NCBI GenBank assembly: GCA_016946835.1
Contig: JACVTC010000113.1
Location: forward strand, 288,501 to 352,500
Reading direction: 5' to 3'
Length of the DNA: 64,000 nucleotides
Source: Neocallimastix lanati (nom. inval.)
Lineage: Eukaryota > Neocallimastigomycota > Neocallimastigomycetes > Neocallimastigales > Neocallimastigaceae
Under the pieces are notes generated by a model, which was not told the DNA's origin, did no database searches, and saw only the letters and a list, made by a program, of their open reading frames with translations. The stretch's first letter is position 1; every line of letters begins with the position of its first letter. The translations under genes and the position numbers were made by a program. Positions 34,521-46,257 of the stretch are shown piece after piece.

Positions 34521-35909
34521 TTAATTAGACCAAATCTTAGCACATTTACTAATTATGGCATTACATTCATCATAATTTACACTACTTGAGTAACATTTGG
34601 AGGCTTCTCCGTAACACTTGTCAGACATTTTGGATTTACAGACCCAATCGTCTTTACCACATGAATAGTAGTCTTCAGAAGTAGATGGTTCAACCACTGG
34701 AACTGGTTCTTGAGCTGGTTCTTCGACTGGAGCTGGACTTGGTTCTTGAGCTGGTTCTTGAACTGGTTCTTCGACTGGAGCTGGACTTGGTTCAACGGCA
34801 ACAGCATTATTAGTATTACCTAAACCTTTCATTAAACCGTTAAGTAATTCTGGATAAGCAACTTTAAGGGTGGAACGATCGATAATACCAAAAAGTTCAC
34901 CATCCCCTTGGAAGTAACCATTATCCCATAAAATACATGGAACACCCATAGCAGTAGCACTCTTAACATAATATTCTGCCCACTTAGCACGTTCGGATTC
35001 ATTTTCACGATTCATGGCTCCAAATTCACCAATAATAACTGGAATGTTCTTACTTACAAGATTCTTTCTAATTTGGTTCATAGCCCAGTCAACTTCACTA
35101 GTTGAGGTGAAGGTAGTTTCAGCTCCTTCTCCGGTATTTAAGGCAAAGTTGTATGGACTGTAGGAGTGAACGGTGGCAATAATCTTATCATCTCCACTTG
35201 GGAACTTAAATTCGGTGATAGCACCATCATTGACACTACCAGCATAAGTTTCAATCATAAGATGACGAAGAGCGTTGTTACCACCAGTGGCACGAACTGT
35301 CTTAATGAAAAGTTCATTCATGGTATTAACAAAGTTCCAACCTTCGGCATCACCACCATTCCATTCATTTGGATCCCCAACCTTTCTTGGTTCATTTAAA
35401 CCTTCAAAAATTAAATGTTCATCATAACCAGCAAATTCAGTAGCAATTTGTTTCCAGATAGCTTCTAAGATTGGTTTTGCTTTTTCTAAATTTTCAGCAA
35501 AAGCATAATTCCAATTTTCATGATGAATATTTAAGATAGCATAGCTACCGGTTTTGAGGGCATTGTCAACAACTTCATGAACTCTCTTCATCCAAACCTC
35601 AGAAATTTTGTATTCTGGTCCTTCACCAAAGTGACCAGTCCAAGTTGTTGGAATACGGAAAATGTTGAAACCAAGTTCATTTAATTTATTAAAAAGTTCT
35701 GGGGTTGACTTTGGATTAGCCCAACAGGTTTCAGAAGCAAGTTGATCCTTTGAATAATCTAAATCTTCAAGACAGTGAGCATCTAAAGAATTACCTAAAT
35801 TCCAACCAATTTTAATTTCCTTAATTAAATCTTTTGATGGAATATTTCTCATAGCATTTGAGCCAAGAATGGCTAAACCAATTAAAGCTATAGTATTAAA
35901 GAATTTCAT
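34521..35909 (-). CDS. GH5 (subfamily-4-like) endoglucanase with Pro-rich linker and Cys-rich C-terminal module
   Basis: 462 aa from ATG at 35909. A signal peptide covers about residues 1-19. The catalytic TIM barrel runs from about 20 to 365. Motifs are IGWNLGNSLDA near the start, the FNIFRIPTTW strand, NIHHENW, the acid/base glutamate in FEGLNEPR (E173), HSYSPYNF, the nucleophile in VIIGEFGA (E295) and the aromatic platform in ILWDN (W328). It hydrolyses internal beta-1,4 bonds in cellulose or related glucans. Residues about 373-410 are a Pro/Glu/Ala/Val linker made of imperfect repeats (PSPAPVEEP). The last ~45 residues hold six cysteines (SCGKDDWVCKS ... KCYGEASKCY ... DEC ... SKC). This is not the usual anaerobic-fungal dockerin (no CW...GYPCC signature), and its role is unknown. 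The gene stands alone with large spacers on both sides. Confidence 0.9.
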   Translation of the reverse strand: MKFFNTIALIGLAILGSNAMRNIPSKDLIKEIKIGWNLGNSLDAHCLEDLDYSKDQLASETCWANPKSTPELFNKLNELGFNIFRIPTTWTGHFGEGPEYKISEVWMKRVHEVVDNALKTGSYAILNIHHENWNYAFAENLEKAKPILEAIWKQIATEFAGYDEHLIFEGLNEPRKVGDPNEWNGGDAEGWNFVNTMNELFIKTVRATGGNNALRHLMIETYAGSVNDGAITEFKFPSGDDKIIATVHSYSPYNFALNTGEGAETTFTSTSEVDWAMNQIRKNLVSKNIPVIIGEFGAMNRENESERAKWAEYYVKSATAMGVPCILWDNGYFQGDGELFGIIDRSTLKVAYPELLNGLMKGLGNTNNAVAVEPSPAPVEEPVQEPAQEPSPAPVEEPAQEPVPVVEPSTSEDYYSCGKDDWVCKSKMSDKCYGEASKCYSSSVNYDECNAIISKCAKIWSN

Positions 35910-36353
35910 TTTATTTTATTTTATTTTATTTTTTTAGATAAATAGATACTAATTAAATTTTACAAAAAAAATAATAATTTATAAAAATTATATTTTATAT
36001 TTCTATTTAAACTAAATATTTTTATTATTTATTATAATTAATAATATTAGTTTATATTTTTATTTATGGGACTTTTCTTTACTATTTATACTTTTTTTTT
36101 TTTTCATTTTATAATAAAAAAAAAATATTTAATAATTTTTATTAATAATCATAATATTTTACATTTTAATTTAATTTATTTGTTTATGAAATAATATAAA
36201 AAAATTAAAAAATAAAAATAAAAATAAAAAACTTTAATAAATAATTAAATTTTCATTATCTGGTATCAATTATATATATTTTTTTACCATCTTTAATAGA
36301 TGAAAATGAATTAAAAAAAAATAAAAAATAGTATAAATTTAACTTTAAAAATT

Positions 36354-36375
36354 TTACCGAAAGATATTGCGGTAA
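36354..36375. promoter_or_regulatory. Candidate CCG-N10-CGG element upstream of GH5
   Basis: TTACCG (36354-36359) and CGGTAA (36370-36375) form an inverted pair separated by 10 bp, about 445 bp upstream of the GH5 start. Everted CCG/CGG half-sites are typical of fungal Zn2Cys6 regulators, and C/G-containing words are rare in this spacer. Binding is inference only. Confidence 0.25.
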
Positions 36376-37007
36376 GTAAAAAAATTTTTAATATAAAATG
36401 AAAAATAAAAAAAATAAAAAAAATAAAAAATAAAAAATTAAAAAAATAAAAAATTATATATAATAAAGTTTGAGATAAATGAAGGATAAAAATTTAAATA
36501 TTATATAATATTAAAAAATATGTTAGACAAAAAAAAAAAAAAAAATTAATATTTAAATATATATATAATTATATTTAACAAAAAAAAATATATATATATT
36601 TAATATTTAAATATTATATAATATTAAAAAGTAGGTTAGACAAAAAAATAATAATAATAATAATAATAATAATCGGATAAAAAAAAAATAAAATAATAAA
36701 AATAAATATTAATAAATTAAAGGATAATAATGAATAATAATGAATAATATCAATTTATCAGAAACAGATAATAATAATGAATAATTAATAATGAATAATA
36801 TTAATTAATATGATTAATTAATAATAAAAATCTTGATAATAATTTTAATAATACTAATAATAAAACTAAAAACAATACTAAATACAATACCAATAATAAT
36901 AATATTAAAAATAATAATAATTATAATAATAATAATAATAATGGTTAAAATAATAGTAGAATTAATAATTATATTTATTAATTGATAATTAATTTCAACC
37001 ACCACGT

Positions 37008-37052
<45 letters not shown>

Positions 37053-37552
37053 TTATATATATATTATTAAAATAAATAAGATAATATTTAATGTTTCAAA
37101 AAAAAATAAAAAATAAAAAATAAAAAATATATATATATCTATATTATGAATTTATCTTCACACGTGAGTTCTATTTTTTTATTTTTATTATTTTTTATTA
37201 TTTTTTGAATAATTGCCTAATTTTCATTATGAATTTTCATATGGAGAATTATTTAAATCTATGTCAAACTTATTATTATCAATATTACTTTTTTTTTTTT
37301 TTTTTTTTGAATATTCTTTTTAAAATGACACTGTTCATATTTTTTTAAAACTTTATTTCTAATAATTTATTAAAAATATATTACTTTTGAATATGACACT
37401 CTAAATAATATAAAATCAACTTTTTATGTTTTTTTTTTTTTTTTTTTTTTTTAAAAAATATAATATTAAGAGTTTTCTTCATTAAAAATAATTCTTTTTA
37501 AATATTGTAATTATTTAAAAAAATAAATAAATAAATATTTAAAAAAAATTAT

Positions 37553-37735
37553 TTACTAATAATAATATAAAAAAAAAAAAACAAAGACTTGCACATATGG
37601 GTACCCATCTCCCATATGGCCATACAGTTATTAATTAACTGTAAGGTGATGAGTTATTGGCATACTGTATCAGCTTCGCCGCTCTCAATCGTCGTTACAC
37701 ACTGCCCATTATTATTATTACTAATAATAATATAA
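37553..37735 (-). mobile_element. 5'-truncated SINE copy with perfect 18-bp TSD
   Basis: 37582-37707 is almost identical to the 3' (hairpin) part of the SINE at 7988 and 50995. The tRNA head and most of the body are absent. It keeps the tail A run on its left and is flanked by TTACTAATAATAATATAA at 37553-37570 and 37718-37735, with about 10 nt of filler at the truncated junction. Truncation at the promoter end with a TSD is the hallmark of target-primed reverse transcription. Confidence 0.85.
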
Positions 37736-37882
37736 ATTGTAATTATTTAAAAAAAAATAAATAAATAATTTTATATTATTATCAGTATTTTTATTATTAA
37801 ATAATAATAATATAAATTGTAATTATTTAAAAAAAAAATAAATAAATAATTTTATATTATTATCAGTATTTTTATTATTAAA
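37723..37882. repeat. 80-bp tandem duplication
   Basis: Two consecutive near-identical units carry AATATAAATTGTAATTATTT and TTATTATCAGTATTTTTATT. They lie directly right of the truncated SINE and include its right TSD in the first unit. Confidence 0.8.
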
Positions 37883-38369
37883 TACTTTAAAATTACAATA
37901 AAAATAAAATTTTAAATTTATGGTAGTTTATTTAAGCTAAATAAAAAATAAAAATAAAAATAGTATATAAAAAGCCAATTAATATAATTAGGGATAGATA
38001 ACAATATCAAATATGATTCATTTTCTATTATATTAAATTTTCATTGTTTATTTTACTTTATTGATCTAATATATTAAAAGATAAATATTAATATAGAATT
38101 TGGATTTAAGCCTTTTTGAACATTTATGAATACTATATATATATATATATATATATATTTTAAAATAATTTCACACCTCTTTTATTATTTATAATATCCA
38201 TTCATAACTTAAAATAACTCTCGGCTGTTGGTACATTTATTATTTGACAGGATATTTTCTTTTATTTTTTAGTTCTTTAATTACATTTCTTTTTCTTATT
38301 TATTTATTTATTTAAACTAAATTATATTTTCTTTTTAAATTTTATCTAAATATTATTTATAAATTCAAA

Positions 38370-38412
<43 letters not shown>

Positions 38413-38889
38413 ATTATTTTATCTAAAAAAATTTTTATATTTTATAATCATTAAACTTTTTAATTTTTAATTACCATGAAAAAAGTATTTAATTATTCAT
38501 TATTTTCATTATCAATACAGTTATTGTTATTAATAATAATAATAGTTAATATCTCTAAATAAATAAATAAATAAATAAATAAAATAGTAATTAGATAATT
38601 AATTTAACCATCATTAATAATGGTTTTTATAATCATATTAATAGCAACCTATATGTAATTAATTTAATTAAATACTAAATTTAGTATTATTATAAATTTA
38701 TTAGTTCCACATACTACGTGTCATTATTTTATTACTATATGATTCAATTATAATTAACATATAAAAATCAAATTTTAAATTAAAGAAATAAATAGTTCAA
38801 AAAAACTATTAATGACTTTTTACCTTCAAATTGATGTATTTATTTATTTATTTATTTAATAATCATTTATATAATAATTATCAAACCAT

Positions 38890-38920
<31 letters not shown>

Positions 38921-39201
38921 TGTATTAAATAATTATACATTTATTCATTTATTAATAATCCAAAAAAAAAAATAGTTTTTGATTATTAATGTTTTTTTTT
39001 TTTTTTTTTTCTCATCTTTTAATAAATAGTTTCATTATTCTGAAACATTTATTATTTATTATTATAATTTTTTACCATGAGTTATATATTTATCTAAAGT
39101 TCACTCTAATACTTAATACTAAATTAAGAGTATTTAGATTGCCATTTCAGAAAATATGACTTTTTTAATAAATAAATTAATAAGTATATTAATTTTATAT
39201 C

Positions 39202-39219
39202 ATGTCAAATTAGGGTTAA

Positions 39220-39263
<44 letters not shown>

Positions 39264-40524
39264 TTGAATTTTCAAAACTAAAAGCAATAAAAAATTTCTT
39301 TTCATCAAAAGTTAAACAAAAAATAAAAAACTTTTCGTATGAAATGCATGAAATTATAGTTATAAAATTTTTATTTTGATATATAACTCAAAGTTCGAGG
39401 AAGTATTGTTGAGGATTTATTTATTAAATTTATGAAAAGTATTATTTATTTATTTATCTAATCTTATTATTAAGATTACATATATTTATTTAAGAAGAAA
39501 AAATTTATACTTGACTATAACATTTAATACTATCTAACAACTTTCTTACAAACTTCTCTTAAATTCAGAGAAAATGTTTTATTTTTTATATTATCTAGTT
39601 ATAATTAACTATTTAATTAGTTGGTCTTATGATTAAAATTAAACTATTAAATGAATTTTTTATGTTAAAGTATTATTAATATTAATAATTATTATTTATA
39701 AGGAAATAGTTAATAACTATATAAATATAAATATTAAAATAATAAGAATATAATTAAAAAACATTGATTTATTTATGCTATCAAATTTACGGGAGTGTTG
39801 CATTTCCTACCATTATATTTCGGAACGTGGCTTTTAAATTTAAATTTGAATCATAATTTAATGTCCCACATTTTTCTTTTTTTTTTTTTTTTTAAATAAT
39901 TGTAAATAGATAAATAAAAACGGACGATTGAGAAACGCACTAGATTCTTGTTGAATATTATTTCATTATTTTATTATTTATTTACAATTTAAATAATATT
40001 ATTTATTTATCAAAAAGAATTTAAGCCAACTTTTCATCAACAGTTTTTTAAAGTTCGCTAAATTTCATATAAAAACACGTTGCGAAATGCACCACATCCT
40101 TTCCAATGAAAGGAAATTCATTAAAAAAAAAAAAAATACATTAATACTAATATAGTAATAATTAAAAAAAAATTATTTTATATAAAAATAAAAAAGATTT
40201 TTTTGAAAGAATTATTGTAATAAAAGAAAAAAAAAGAAAGGCTTTATAAAATTTATAATATCTAGTTTTGTAAATATAACGAAGGGAAGTTATATATTTA
40301 TTATATAAAAAAAAAAAAAGTGTATTTTAATAAATAAAATAAAAAGTAAAACAAAAAAAAAATTTTTTTATTTTAGTGTTAATTTAAATTTATTATTTTT
40401 AAATATTAAATAATAATAAATTTTATATTAAATTTTTATATTAAATAAAGTTTTCATTAAAAAAATCTTTTTTGTACATTATGGAGCATTCATAAGTTGG
40501 ATTTCTCTAACCCTAATTTGACAT
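39202..40524. repeat. Distant inverted repeat pair (20 bp, 1 mismatch)
   Basis: ATGTCAAATTAGGGTTAAAG at 39202-39221 recurs inverted at 40505-40524 with one mismatch. The enclosed 1.3 kb has no ORF. It could be the ends of an old non-autonomous DNA element, but no clear TSD was found. Confidence 0.35.
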
Positions 40525-41099
40525 TATAATTATTTATTAATTAAATTTTATTAAAGTTCTTTTTTTTTTTATTTTTTTTTTTTTTACTTTTATTATCTTT
40601 TTTATATATTTAAAATAAAAAAAATAAAAATATATTTAAAATTTAAAAAATGCTTATATATCTTATAAATATAAAAGAATTATTCTTTAAATATTATTTA
40701 AAAAAAAATATTTTAAAAAAAATGAATTATTTAAACAAAAAATGAATTATTTAAAAAAAAAAATTATTTAAAAAAAAAAAAATAAAATAAAATAAAGTAT
40801 ATTTGAAATTTAAAAAAAGTATTAAAAAAATTTTTTTTTTTTATTTAAAAATTAAGACTTATATATCTTATAAATATATATATATAAAATTCTTTAAATA
40901 TTCTTAAAAATAATGATAATAATAAAAAAACAATATATGAAGAAAAAAAAAATTCTTTACAAAAAATTATTTTTTTTTATAATATAAAAATTAAAATTAA
41001 AGGTTTTATAAAATCTTTAGATTGAATATATAAATAAAGTATACTTTAAAAAATAAATATTTAAATAAAAATAATAATAGAAGTAAATATTTAAACAAT

Positions 41100-41860
41100 A
41101 TGTACAATAAATCATTGGTATATTTTATTTATATTTTTTATATGATTACTAATGTTCAAATTATTTACTCCTATTTATTATATACCTATGATAACATCAC
41201 TGATTTTTATAATTATTCCAGTATTACATATACTTATGATAAAAGTAAAGTTTCTAATAAAACTGAAATTTTAAAAGTTAGGAATACTTTTTATAATAGC
41301 TTTCTTTATAAAAAATGATTTTTGCAATCAAGTAGAAGATGATTTATTAAAAGAGTTTGTTGAAATTCCAGATACAAAAGGAAATGTAAAAAGATATATT
41401 AATAAATCATTTAATTATAATGATTCATTATCAGGTGAATATAACACTAATTTTTGTGTAATTTATAATAAAGAAGAAAATACGTGTCAAATTGTTTATT
41501 TCTATTAAATGTACTTCTGATTCGCAATGTTTAACTAATAAATGTATTAAAGGGGCTTGCATTTTTAATGAGAGGGTCCATCTGAATTTTGTACTGATAA
41601 TATATAGTTATTCACTTATTTTTGGTGGACGTTCGTATAGACATTGTGGTAAAGCATTAGGTGTTATATGTAAAAAGAATAAAGAATGTGGGTCAAAAAG
41701 ATGTATAAAAGACTTGGAATATAGTTATTGTAGAAAGCCAAATAGACCTTCAGAGTACGATTATATTTTAGGTGTACTTCAAATATACTTATTAACTATT
41801 GCACTTATAATTATTTTAAGTATTTTAAGTATTTATCATTGTATTAAATTAATATTATGA
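41100..41860 (+). pseudogene. Frameshifted Cys-rich single-pass membrane protein gene
   Basis: An ATG at 41100 begins with a hydrophobic signal-like segment (YFIYIFYMITNVQIIYSYLL). The coding sense then moves to a second frame after an A6 run at 41310-41315 (DFCNQVEDDLLKEFVEIPDT ... NTNFCVIYNKEENTC). It moves to a third frame at about 41492 (IKCTSDSQCLTNKCIKGAC ... YRHCGKALGVICKKNKECGSKRC), and the gene ends with a C-terminal transmembrane helix (LLTIALIIILSILSIYH) and stop. Two more compensating shifts seem to lie at about 41570-41625. The layout is a secreted Cys-rich ectodomain plus one membrane anchor. I do not know a named family. The breaks could be real mutations or homopolymer base-calling errors. 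Confidence 0.55.
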
Positions 41861-42779
<919 letters not shown>

Positions 42780-43115
42780 ATTATTTAGATTAATTAAACA
42801 CTTAAATCCAAATTCAACAATATCATTTTTAGGTCTTCTATTAACAATAAACTTTGTTACATCAGGAGGTCGTTGTTTATTTATATTTCTTGTTATTTAA
42901 GATTTAATTGTTTTTATATTAAGGATATATAAATTAAATCCCATTTTCTTGTGAAACTTCATTAAATATAGGTTTAGGTTTTTATACCTAAAGGAATTGA
43001 ACTTTTTTCTAAACTTCATTTTTTAATTTTACGTTTTGCAATTAATATAGAAGCATCAAATTTCTTTTTTTTAAGATGATTATGTAAACTTTCATATTTT
43101 TTAATATTTCCTTCT
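42780..43115 (-). pseudogene. Relic of a FLYWCH-type zinc finger / MULE-associated protein
   Basis: On the minus strand several short open pieces read in order YESLHNHLKKKKFDASIL, LIAKRKIKK, SLEKSSIPLGIK, PKPIFNEVSQENG and RPPDVTKFIVNRRPKND, with stops and frame changes between them. The H-N-H followed by a Lys-rich helix (AKRKIKK) resembles the C-terminal end of FLYWCH zinc fingers and what follows them in MULE-type transposon proteins. The upstream zinc-finger half was not recovered. The family assignment is tentative; that it is decayed coding DNA is more certain. Confidence 0.4.
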
Positions 43116-43150
43116 TATTTTTTAAAATAATGATATATTTTTATTTATTT

Positions 43151-43199
<49 letters not shown>

Positions 43200-43832
43200 A
43201 AAAATGCGACTTTTGTCAATAAATAATTTCCTAAATAATAAATAAATGTCTAAATAATTAATACCTAAATAAATTCCTTTAGTAATACTAATAAATATAA
43301 ATAATTAATAATACAACTACTACTACTATTAATAATTTCAACAATAATAATTATAAATCATTTTCATTATAAACCTTAAATTTTATAGTAATAAAACTAA
43401 TAAATTTGTAAATAATGTTTGTAATTTTTACAAACAAATTTGTTTTTTTATTCTTTTTTTTTTTTAAAATTAATTATTACTAACAAAAAAATTTTTTTTT
43501 ATTTTGGAATTTTTTTTTATAATATATTAATACACCAATTTTATTTAATTTTAATTTTATTTAATTTTATTTTATTTTTAATTAATTTTTATTTATTTAA
43601 TTTTTATACATTTTATTTTTATTTTTATTATGTATATCTAATTTTTTGTATTTATATCTTTATTATTGTTTTCATATAATTGAGTTTTCATATTAAACCA
43701 TAATAATTAAAATTTCTTAATTTTTATTAATTAATTACTATATTACAATACTTTATAAAAAATAAAAATTTTTTTTTATTATTTTTATAATTATTATTCT
43801 ATCTAATTAATTTATAATTCATAATTATTAAT
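43116..43832. other. Spacer, A/T-only
   Basis: Poly(T) of about 50 nt at 43150-43198 and Phe/Leu/Tyr-only frames with no gene-like composition. It is the 3' flank of the first GH1 gene, which is read leftwards. Confidence 0.6.
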
Positions 43833-45788
43833 TTATTCTTGTTCAACGTTTTCTAAGTACCATTGACCAAGGTAGGTAAGAGAATCTTTTGGAACACGCT
43901 TTAATTCTTTGTCATGGTAGAAGTCAATGTAGGTCATACCGAAACGAGTTTCATATCCATTTTCCCATTCGAAGTTATCAAGTAAAGACCAGGCCATGTA
44001 ACCACGGATATCAACTCCATCTTCGACATAAGCAAGACGAAGATTTTCAAGGTATTGTTTGTACCAGTCAATACGGTAGGTATCGTGAATAAGAGTACCA
44101 TCAAGATTCTTTTCATCTTCAATAATATCTTCATCATAGGTATCAGCATATTCTTCCTTACCAATAGACTTCCAGTAATCAAGAGTAACCTTATCATTGG
44201 CACGGCTAACCTTGTAGTTTGGTTGAGCACAACCATTTTCGGTAATGATGATACCATTCTTGATGAGACCTTCATAACGCTTAGAGAACCAGTTAAGACC
44301 AACACGAATAGTTGGACCATACTTGGTGTTCCAGGATGAACCAGCTTGAGAACCAAGAGTTGGTGGAATACAAGTCCATCCATCTCCACGTCCCTTACAG
44401 TTATCATCCCACATATCTCTCTTAGAGTTATCGTAGCTAGCTTCTTCATCACTTGGTGGTTCAACGTAAGTACCATCTTCATTCTTAACTTGAGCAGCCC
44501 AGTGAGAAGTGTAAGTGTTCCAACCTAAGAAGTCTGAAGAGGATCCTTTTAATAATTTCTTTTCTTCAGCAGTGAATTCTGGTAAATCCTTACCATTTCT
44601 TTGTTTAACTGATTCTGGATAATCACCAAACATAACTGGATCGGAGTACCAACCAATACGGAATTCGGCGGCTAAGTTAGCATATTTCTTGTTGTTTTCA
44701 TATTCTTCTTCACTCATACCAGCTTCTTCATATGGAATTTGAGCTTCACCATCAATGGTAATACCAATGAGACCCTTTTGTTTCTTTTGGAATTTTTCAC
44801 GATAAACCTTGACAGCTTGAGCGTGACCAAGAAGAATGTTGTGAGAACACCAGACATCTTCTAACTTTTGTGGTGGACGATCAGCTGGAAGTTCTTCGGA
44901 ATCCTTAGTGTACTTGGTTGGACCAATTTCATAGGAACAACCTCCTTCTAAATCAAGACCAGTGGTGTCATTGGCAAGCTTACGTGGAGCTTCACCAGTA
45001 CATCTGTATGGAGCTTTACCTGGTCCATTCTTGTAACCGGCAACACAGTTAACCCATGGTTCATTAATGGTAATCCATCCCTTAACACGATCACCAAAGT
45101 GTTCGAAACAGAATTCGGCATAGTTGGCGAAATCGAATTGGGAACGGTAATCTAACCAACCACCATACTTCTTATGAAGAGCGTATGGCATATCCCAGTG
45201 GTAAAGAGTAGCGAGTGGAGTAATGTTGTTTTCGAGAAGAGTATCAATAACCATATCATAGTATTCAACACCCTTTTCGTTAACTTTCCATTTACCATTA
45301 ACCTTCTTAGCTTCACCTTCTGGGAAAAGACGAGACCAAGAGATAGAGAAACGGTAGTGATTAGCGTTCATAATCTTCATCATCTTGATATCTTCATCAA
45401 ACTTGTGGTAGGAATCACAAGCAACATTACCGTTAGTAGAATCTTTGTTAGATCTGTCACCAGATTCAACATTCTTTGGGTAGAGGTGAGTGAAGTGATC
45501 CCAAACAGATTCACCACGACCATCTACATTCCAGGCACCTTCAACTTGGTAAGCAGCAGTAGCAGCACCCCATTTGAAATCAGAGGGAAGTTTTCCCTTC
45601 TTTTCTGGTTCATCACTTGAATCTTCAGCATCATCAATTGGCTTAGTTTCATCATCAGAAACCACAGCGGTATCATTTTCGGCTTCGGAAGCAACATCAG
45701 CAGCAGCGGCATCAGCTGGAGCCTTAACAACACATTTCTTAGCAGCAGAAACAGCTAATAAAGTAGTGAAAAGAGTAAGAGTCTTCAT
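43833..45788 (-). CDS. GH1 beta-glucosidase, copy A
   Basis: 651 aa from ATG at 45788. A signal peptide covers about residues 1-16 (LAVSAAKKC follows). An acidic Ala/Asp/Glu/Ser-rich pro-region runs to about 65 and the GH1 barrel from about 67 (LPSDFKWGAATAAYQVEGAW). Catalytic residues are the acid/base E243 in the TINEP motif and the nucleophile E517 in the ITENG motif. The substrate-binding DNFEWENGY lies near 604-612. It would release glucose from cellobiose and cello-oligosaccharides, probably outside the cell. No dockerin or CBM is present. It is divergent from copy B, with 2.7 kb between start codons. Copy-specific residues include N561, I594 (DIRGY) and H625 (FYHDK). Codon choice is much richer in C-ending codons than other genes in the window, which suggests high expression. 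Confidence 0.95.
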   Translation of the reverse strand: MKTLTLFTTLLAVSAAKKCVVKAPADAAAADVASEAENDTAVVSDDETKPIDDAEDSSDEPEKKGKLPSDFKWGAATAAYQVEGAWNVDGRGESVWDHFTHLYPKNVESGDRSNKDSTNGNVACDSYHKFDEDIKMMKIMNANHYRFSISWSRLFPEGEAKKVNGKWKVNEKGVEYYDMVIDTLLENNITPLATLYHWDMPYALHKKYGGWLDYRSQFDFANYAEFCFEHFGDRVKGWITINEPWVNCVAGYKNGPGKAPYRCTGEAPRKLANDTTGLDLEGGCSYEIGPTKYTKDSEELPADRPPQKLEDVWCSHNILLGHAQAVKVYREKFQKKQKGLIGITIDGEAQIPYEEAGMSEEEYENNKKYANLAAEFRIGWYSDPVMFGDYPESVKQRNGKDLPEFTAEEKKLLKGSSSDFLGWNTYTSHWAAQVKNEDGTYVEPPSDEEASYDNSKRDMWDDNCKGRGDGWTCIPPTLGSQAGSSWNTKYGPTIRVGLNWFSKRYEGLIKNGIIITENGCAQPNYKVSRANDKVTLDYWKSIGKEEYADTYDEDIIEDEKNLDGTLIHDTYRIDWYKQYLENLRLAYVEDGVDIRGYMAWSLLDNFEWENGYETRFGMTYIDFYHDKELKRVPKDSLTYLGQWYLENVEQE

Positions 45789-46185
45789 TTTTTTTTTTTA
45801 TTATTTAATTTTTATTTACTTAAATATTTTAAATTTTAATTATTTTTTTTTTTTTATTTTAAATTAAATATATTTTAAATTTTTTTATTTATAAAATATT
45901 AAATTATATTAATTTTTTTTTATTATATTATAATATAATAATTATTTTTATATTTATTAATATCTTTTTTAATTAGTTATATTTAAATTGAAATATTAAT
46001 AATTAATTTCCAATGTGCTTTTTTCTTTATTTAAAAGAAAAATATGAAAATAATTTATATATTGGAAAAAAAAAATGGAAAAGAAAAATTTCAGAATATT
46101 TATACTTAAATTTTTAATAATAATACTATTACTATAATTATTAATAATTATTAATTATTATAATAATTATAATAATAATAATATT

Positions 46186-46257
<72 letters not shown>

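Larger units (their letters stand above)
35910..41099. other. Long intergenic spacer upstream of GH5
   Basis: It contains the GH5 5' flank (with TTTTA units next to the ATG), a CCG-N10-CGG site, a ~112-bp direct repeat (ATATTATATAATATTAAAAA... near 36497 and 36612), a 5'-truncated SINE, an 80-bp tandem duplication, a distant inverted repeat (39202/40524), tetranucleotide (AAAT)n tracts and poly(T) runs. No gene was recognised. Segments at 39780-40120 are less A/T-pure and repeat GAAATGCA-like words but do not read as protein. Confidence 0.5.

Noticed and set aside
34521-34680. Canonical fungal dockerin on GH5
   Set aside because: The Cys spacing and the absence of the CW...GYPCC core do not fit that family.
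39202-39221. Telomeric repeat
   Set aside because: A single TTAGGGTTA-like word in each arm, not a tandem array.
43889-45867. Antisense ORFs in all four GH1 genes (60 to 182 aa)
   Set aside because: The same shadows recur in each copy because the sense sequence is conserved; composition is that of shifted GH1 codons.
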